From Chitinophagaceae bacterium (GTDB taxonomy: Bacteria; Bacteroidota; Bacteroidia; Chitinophagales; Chitinophagaceae), in NCBI GenBank assembly GCA_003509845.1, contig DOMR01000248.1, positions 1-8,992 on the forward strand: a stretch of 8,992 nt of DNA, written 5' to 3'. How positions within the stretch are numbered: the first letter of the stretch is position 1; each line of letters opens with the position of its first letter. A program made the translations under genes and the position numbers. Shown in pieces: positions 6,281 through 8,992 of this stretch. A model generated the notes under the pieces. That model worked only from the letters and a program-made list of their open reading frames with translations, was not told the DNA's origin and ran no database searches.

Positions 6281-7198
6281 CATATAGGGCTTTAACTGAT
6301 CACTTACTTTTTTCAAAAAAGGTGGGATAATAACTTTTGGATCTCCTGGATTTAAAGTTTCTGTGGGCAAATAGCCTTTATAAGGAGATGCTGCAATAAT
6401 CTTAACTAACTTTTTTAAATCCATGGGTTGCACTTTACCATTAATGGTAATGAGCTCCTTGATTTGCCAGTTGACAGCATAAGGTGCCACTAATTCAATT
6501 TCACTATAGCCTTCCTTGGTTTGGAAATTACCGGTGTCCACCACCAAGCCAAACCACTGTTTATCGAGTCGATCAACAAAATAAATTGCTTGTTCTGCAG
6601 TCAATATAAAATCATTGTGGTTTTGCATCGCAATGATCACCCCTAATTTTTTTCCATATTGAACACACTGCTCAAAGCTTTCAATGATCCAATCTGCTAC
6701 CTCCTTCCAAGCGTATCCTTCTGGTAATTTTTTTGCACTATAAATACGTATCACTGGCGCCCCTATTTTCGCTGCTACTTCAATCCACTTTTTTACAAAA
6801 TCAACTTCTGCTTGTCGGTTGGTAGGATTTGGAGATCCAAAGTCATTGCGTATACCCGTCCCACTAATACTAAGTCCTGCCTTATGTACCCTATTTTTAA
6901 TACTATAAATATATGCGTCAGAAGGAACTTGGGGATAGTTTTGTAAGTAATAACCTGTAATATCAATCGCGTCAATATTCAAATTTCCACAAAAATCAAT
7001 CACTTCCTCAATGGTAATTTCCTTTTTTGTTAAGGGCGCATTAAAGGAGTAAGCATTTAAGCTTATTTTAAAACGGTGGCTTAACGATGAATTAGATTCA
7101 GCGCTATCCACTTGTGCTTTTGAACTACCCCCCATATTTGATTTAGCAATCGCAGGTACAAAAAATAACGACTGCAAAAACTTTCTTCTTTGACTCAT
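6278..7198 (-). CDS. Tat-exported sugar phosphate isomerase/epimerase-like TIM-barrel protein
   Basis: From the ATG at 7196-7198 the product has 306 residues and opens with MSQRRKFLQSLFF, a twin-arginine signal. An in-frame ATG at 7249 would add 17 residues before it, which is less likely because it would bury the Tat motif. The body is a xylose isomerase-like (AP endonuclease 2 type) barrel with LNAYSFN (48-54), NIDAIDITGYY (74-84), GAPVIRIYSAKK (147-157), VIIAMQNHNDF (188-198), GLVVDTGNFQ (217-226) and YLPTET (276-281). Likely metal-site positions are Gln192, Asp221, Gln245 and Glu280; two of these are often Glu and His in classical members. Export and this variant site argue against a cytoplasmic sugar phosphate isomerase. 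Some relatives act as 3-keto-glycoside lyases or hydratases, a possibility here but unproven. The gene is monocistronic, convergent with GH88, and 119 bases downstream of clpC. Confidence 0.8.
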   Translation of the reverse strand: MSQRRKFLQSLFFVPAIAKSNMGGSSKAQVDSAESNSSLSHRFKISLNAYSFNAPLTKKEITIEEVIDFCGNLNIDAIDITGYYLQNYPQVPSDAYIYSIKNRVHKAGLSISGTGIRNDFGSPNPTNRQAEVDFVKKWIEVAAKIGAPVIRIYSAKKLPEGYAWKEVADWIIESFEQCVQYGKKLGVIIAMQNHNDFILTAEQAIYFVDRLDKQWFGLVVDTGNFQTKEGYSEIELVAPYAVNWQIKELITINGKVQPMDLKKLVKIIAASPYKGYLPTETLNPGDPKVIIPPFLKKVSDQLKPYM

Positions 7199-7261
7199 AA
7201 AATGGCTTCGTTTTAAATGATAAAAAAGTTGATCTATTAAATGTACCAAATATTTCTAAAA

Positions 7262-7290
7262 AAATAACCCCAGTAAAACTGAGGTTATTT
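7262..7290 (-). terminator. Intrinsic terminator of clpC
   Basis: The arms AAATAACCCCAGT (7262-7274) and ACTGAGGTTATTT (7278-7290) enclose a 3-base loop. The single C-A mismatch on the plus strand becomes a G-U wobble in the minus-strand RNA, so the 13-bp stem is continuous for clpC transcripts. It is followed in that direction by a run of seven T (U in RNA). It lies 27 bases past the clpC stop and upstream of the TIM-barrel gene, which therefore needs its own promoter between about 7199 and 7261. Confidence 0.85.
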
Positions 7291-7317
7291 GAAAATATCG
7301 AAACTAATTAAGGTTGA

Positions 7318-8992
7318 TTAAGCTTCCTTTGATTTTGGGGCTTTTTCATTGGGTTTTTTCTGCAAAGTAAACACCAACTTATTTTGCGCAGTATCAAAAT
7401 CACCAATCAAAGTATCTCCTTCCTTCACACTAAAGTTTAAAATTTCCTCCGCTAATGGATCCTCAATGTATTTTTGAATAGCTCTATGTAATGGTCTTGC
7501 ACCAAACTGCACATCATACCCTTTATCTGCGATGAATGTTTTGGCTTCTGCGGTTAAAACTAAGTTCAATCCTAAATTAACCAAGCGCCCTAATACATTC
7601 TTCATGATAATGTCGATGATCAAGAATATATCGTCCTTTGTCAATGAATTAAATACCACCACATCATCCACCCTATTTAAAAATTCAGGCGAGAATGTTC
7701 TCTTTAATGCCTTTTCAATGACAGATCTATTATTTTCTTCTGTTTGCTCTACACGTGTAGCAGTAGCAAATCCAACACCATCCCCAAAATCTTTTAATTG
7801 ACGCGCGCCAATATTAGAAGTCATGATGATCAATGTATTTTTAAAATTCACTTTACGACCTAGGCCGTCAGTTAAAATACCATCATCTAACACTTGTAAT
7901 AAAATATTGTAAATATCTGGATGTGCTTTTTCAATTTCATCTAATAAAATCACACAGTAAGGTTTGCGACGCACCTTCTCCGTTAATTGTCCACCTTCTT
8001 CATAACCTACATAGCCTGGAGGCGCCCCTATCAATCGGCTTACAGAAAATTTTTCCATGTATTCACTCATGTCAATTCTAATTAAAGACTCTTCTGAATC
8101 AAACATGTTACGCGCAAGTGCACGTGCCAATTCTGTTTTACCAACACCTGTTGGACCTAAGAATATGAAAGTACCAATGGGTTTTTTAGGATCCTTTAAG
8201 CCAACCCTATTTCGTTGAATGGCTTTCACCACTTTACTAATTGCATCATCCTGACCAATGACCATTCCTTTCATTTCTTCGGCCATTTTTCTGAGCTTGG
8301 TTGTTTCCGCTTCCACCATACGTTTCACCGGGATACCTGTCATCATACTCACCACCTCAGCAATATTTTCCTCATTTATGGGGAAACGTTTTGTTTTGCT
8401 TTCATCTTCCCACAAAGTTTTTGCTTTTTCCAAAGCTTCACCTAATTTTTTTTCTGTATCTCTTAAGTTAGCAGCCTCTTCAAAACGCTGACTTTTAACC
8501 ACCCTATTCTTTTCGTTTTTAACTTCTTCGATTTGTTTTTCTAATTCAACAATATCCTGAGGAACATTAATATTTTTTAAATGTACTCGTGCACCTACTT
8601 CATCTAATACATCAATGGCCTTATCAGGTAACAAGCGATCCGTCATATAACGATCACTTAACTTAACACAGGCTTCAATGGCTTCTTGATCATAAACAAC
8701 GCTATGATAATCCTCGTATTTGGATTTAATATTATTTAAAATAGTAATGGTATCTGCTACACTAGGTGGCTCAATCACTACTTTTTGGAAACGTCTATCT
8801 AATGCACCATCTTTTTCAATGTGCATACGATACTCATCTAATGTGGAAGCACCAATACATTGCAATTCTCCTCTCGCTAATGCAGGCTTAAATATATTAG
8901 AAGCATCCAATGAACCACTTGCACCTCCAGCACCCACAATGGTATGTATTTCATCAATGAATAAAATGACATCTCTGTTCTTTTCTAATTCA
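7318..8992 (-). CDS. clpC: ATP-dependent Clp protease ATP-binding subunit ClpC, 5'-truncated by window edge
   Basis: An open frame of 557 codons plus stop runs off the right edge; the N-terminal Clp repeat domain and first Walker A are outside. The frame continues upstream of the GTG at 8937, through the first Walker B segment DVILFIDEIHTIVGAGG, so that codon is an internal valine and not a start. Then follow the Arg-finger region GALDRRFQKV, a UVR-type coiled coil (EKQIEEVKNEKNR...RFEEAANLRD), the second AAA+ domain with Walker A GPTGVGKTELA (near 8130-8160), Walker B VILLDEIEKAH, sensor TSNIGAR, and the C-terminal GARPLHRAIQKYIEDPLAEEIL. A GVGF loop (about 7768-7779) matches the ClpP-docking (V/I)GF motif, and the UVR-type middle separates it from ClpB. 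It is a cytoplasmic unfoldase that feeds proteins to ClpP. A Lys-rich tail (KKPNEKAPKSKEA) ends it. It is functionally unrelated to the uronate genes. Confidence 0.96.
   Translation of the reverse strand, partial: ELEKNRDVILFIDEIHTIVGAGGASGSLDASNIFKPALARGELQCIGASTLDEYRMHIEKDGALDRRFQKVVIEPPSVADTITILNNIKSKYEDYHSVVYDQEAIEACVKLSDRYMTDRLLPDKAIDVLDEVGARVHLKNINVPQDIVELEKQIEEVKNEKNRVVKSQRFEEAANLRDTEKKLGEALEKAKTLWEDESKTKRFPINEENIAEVVSMMTGIPVKRMVEAETTKLRKMAEEMKGMVIGQDDAISKVVKAIQRNRVGLKDPKKPIGTFIFLGPTGVGKTELARALARNMFDSEESLIRIDMSEYMEKFSVSRLIGAPPGYVGYEEGGQLTEKVRRKPYCVILLDEIEKAHPDIYNILLQVLDDGILTDGLGRKVNFKNTLIIMTSNIGARQLKDFGDGVGFATATRVEQTEENNRSVIEKALKRTFSPEFLNRVDDVVVFNSLTKDDIFLIIDIIMKNVLGRLVNLGLNLVLTAEAKTFIADKGYDVQFGARPLHRAIQKYIEDPLAEEILNFSVKEGDTLIGDFDTAQNKLVFTLQKKPNEKAPKSKEA

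Noticed and set aside
7199..7249. Upstream ATG at 7249 as start of the TIM-barrel protein
   Set aside because: It would put 17 extra residues before a clear Tat motif and occupy the likely promoter and leader region; the ATG at 7198 gives a standard signal peptide.
8215..8491. Two overlapping plus-strand open frames opposite clpC, rich in Phe, His and Ser
   Set aside because: Composition reflects the complement of the Lys/Glu-rich coiled coil of ClpC; no start context or homology.
8935..8937. GTG as start of a 539-residue ClpC-like protein
   Set aside because: The frame stays open to the window edge and encodes the conserved Walker B segment (LFIDEIH) upstream, so the codon is an internal valine of a truncated gene.
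1..8992. Mobile element, CRISPR array, tRNA or rRNA
   Set aside because: No transposase or integrase, no repeat-spacer pattern and no cloverleaf-like or rRNA-like sequence was seen on either strand.

Overview
The window is AT-rich chromosomal DNA from a member of the Bacteroidota. The evidence is the codon use, the absence of Shine-Dalgarno-like sequences before starts, the style of the protein families (Tat-exported Gfo/Idh/MocA oxidoreductases and sugar isomerase-like TIM barrels), and a ClpC that aligns by eye with Bacteroidota ClpC. An aerobic lineage such as Chitinophagaceae or Sphingobacteriales is plausible, because the sulfatase maturase present is of the oxygen-dependent type. This placement below phylum level is inference.

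Layout. Positions 2-1485 (+) hold the 3' end of one Gfo/Idh/MocA oxidoreductase and a complete, Tat-exported second one, closed by a bidirectional terminator at 1525-1559. Positions 1579-4873 (-) form a compact four-gene operon, in transcription order kdgF, a formylglycine-generating enzyme (FGE), kduD and kduI, with gaps of 67, 42 and 36 bases. A 131-base divergent promoter region (4874-5004) separates it from a GH88 unsaturated glucuronyl hydrolase on the + strand (5005-6213). A strong hairpin at 6231-6280 sits between GH88 and a convergent Tat-exported TIM-barrel (sugar isomerase/epimerase-like) protein at 6278-7198 (-). A clpC terminator (7262-7290) and the 3' two thirds of clpC (7318-8992, -) close the window.

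How the genes work together. The centre is a near-textbook 4,5-unsaturated uronate pathway. GH88 cuts the unsaturated uronic acid from oligosaccharides made by polysaccharide lyases. KdgF converts the cyclic unsaturated uronate to the linear 4-deoxy-5-keto form, KduI isomerises it, and KduD reduces the product to 2-keto-3-deoxygluconate (KDG). The unexpected member is the FGE gene between kdgF and kduD. It keeps both catalytic cysteines and carries an export signal, so it should mature sulfatases. This suggests that the polysaccharide is a sulfated uronate polymer (glycosaminoglycan-like or ulvan-like). The window itself contains no lyase, sulfatase, SusC/SusD pair, uronate transporter, KDG kinase or aldolase, so these must lie elsewhere.

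The flanking Tat-exported oxidoreductases and TIM-barrel protein could belong to a periplasmic oxidative glycoside-cleavage (3-keto-glycoside) route; that is a hypothesis. No RNA gene, mobile element or CRISPR array was found, and no gene-free stretch exceeds 131 bases.
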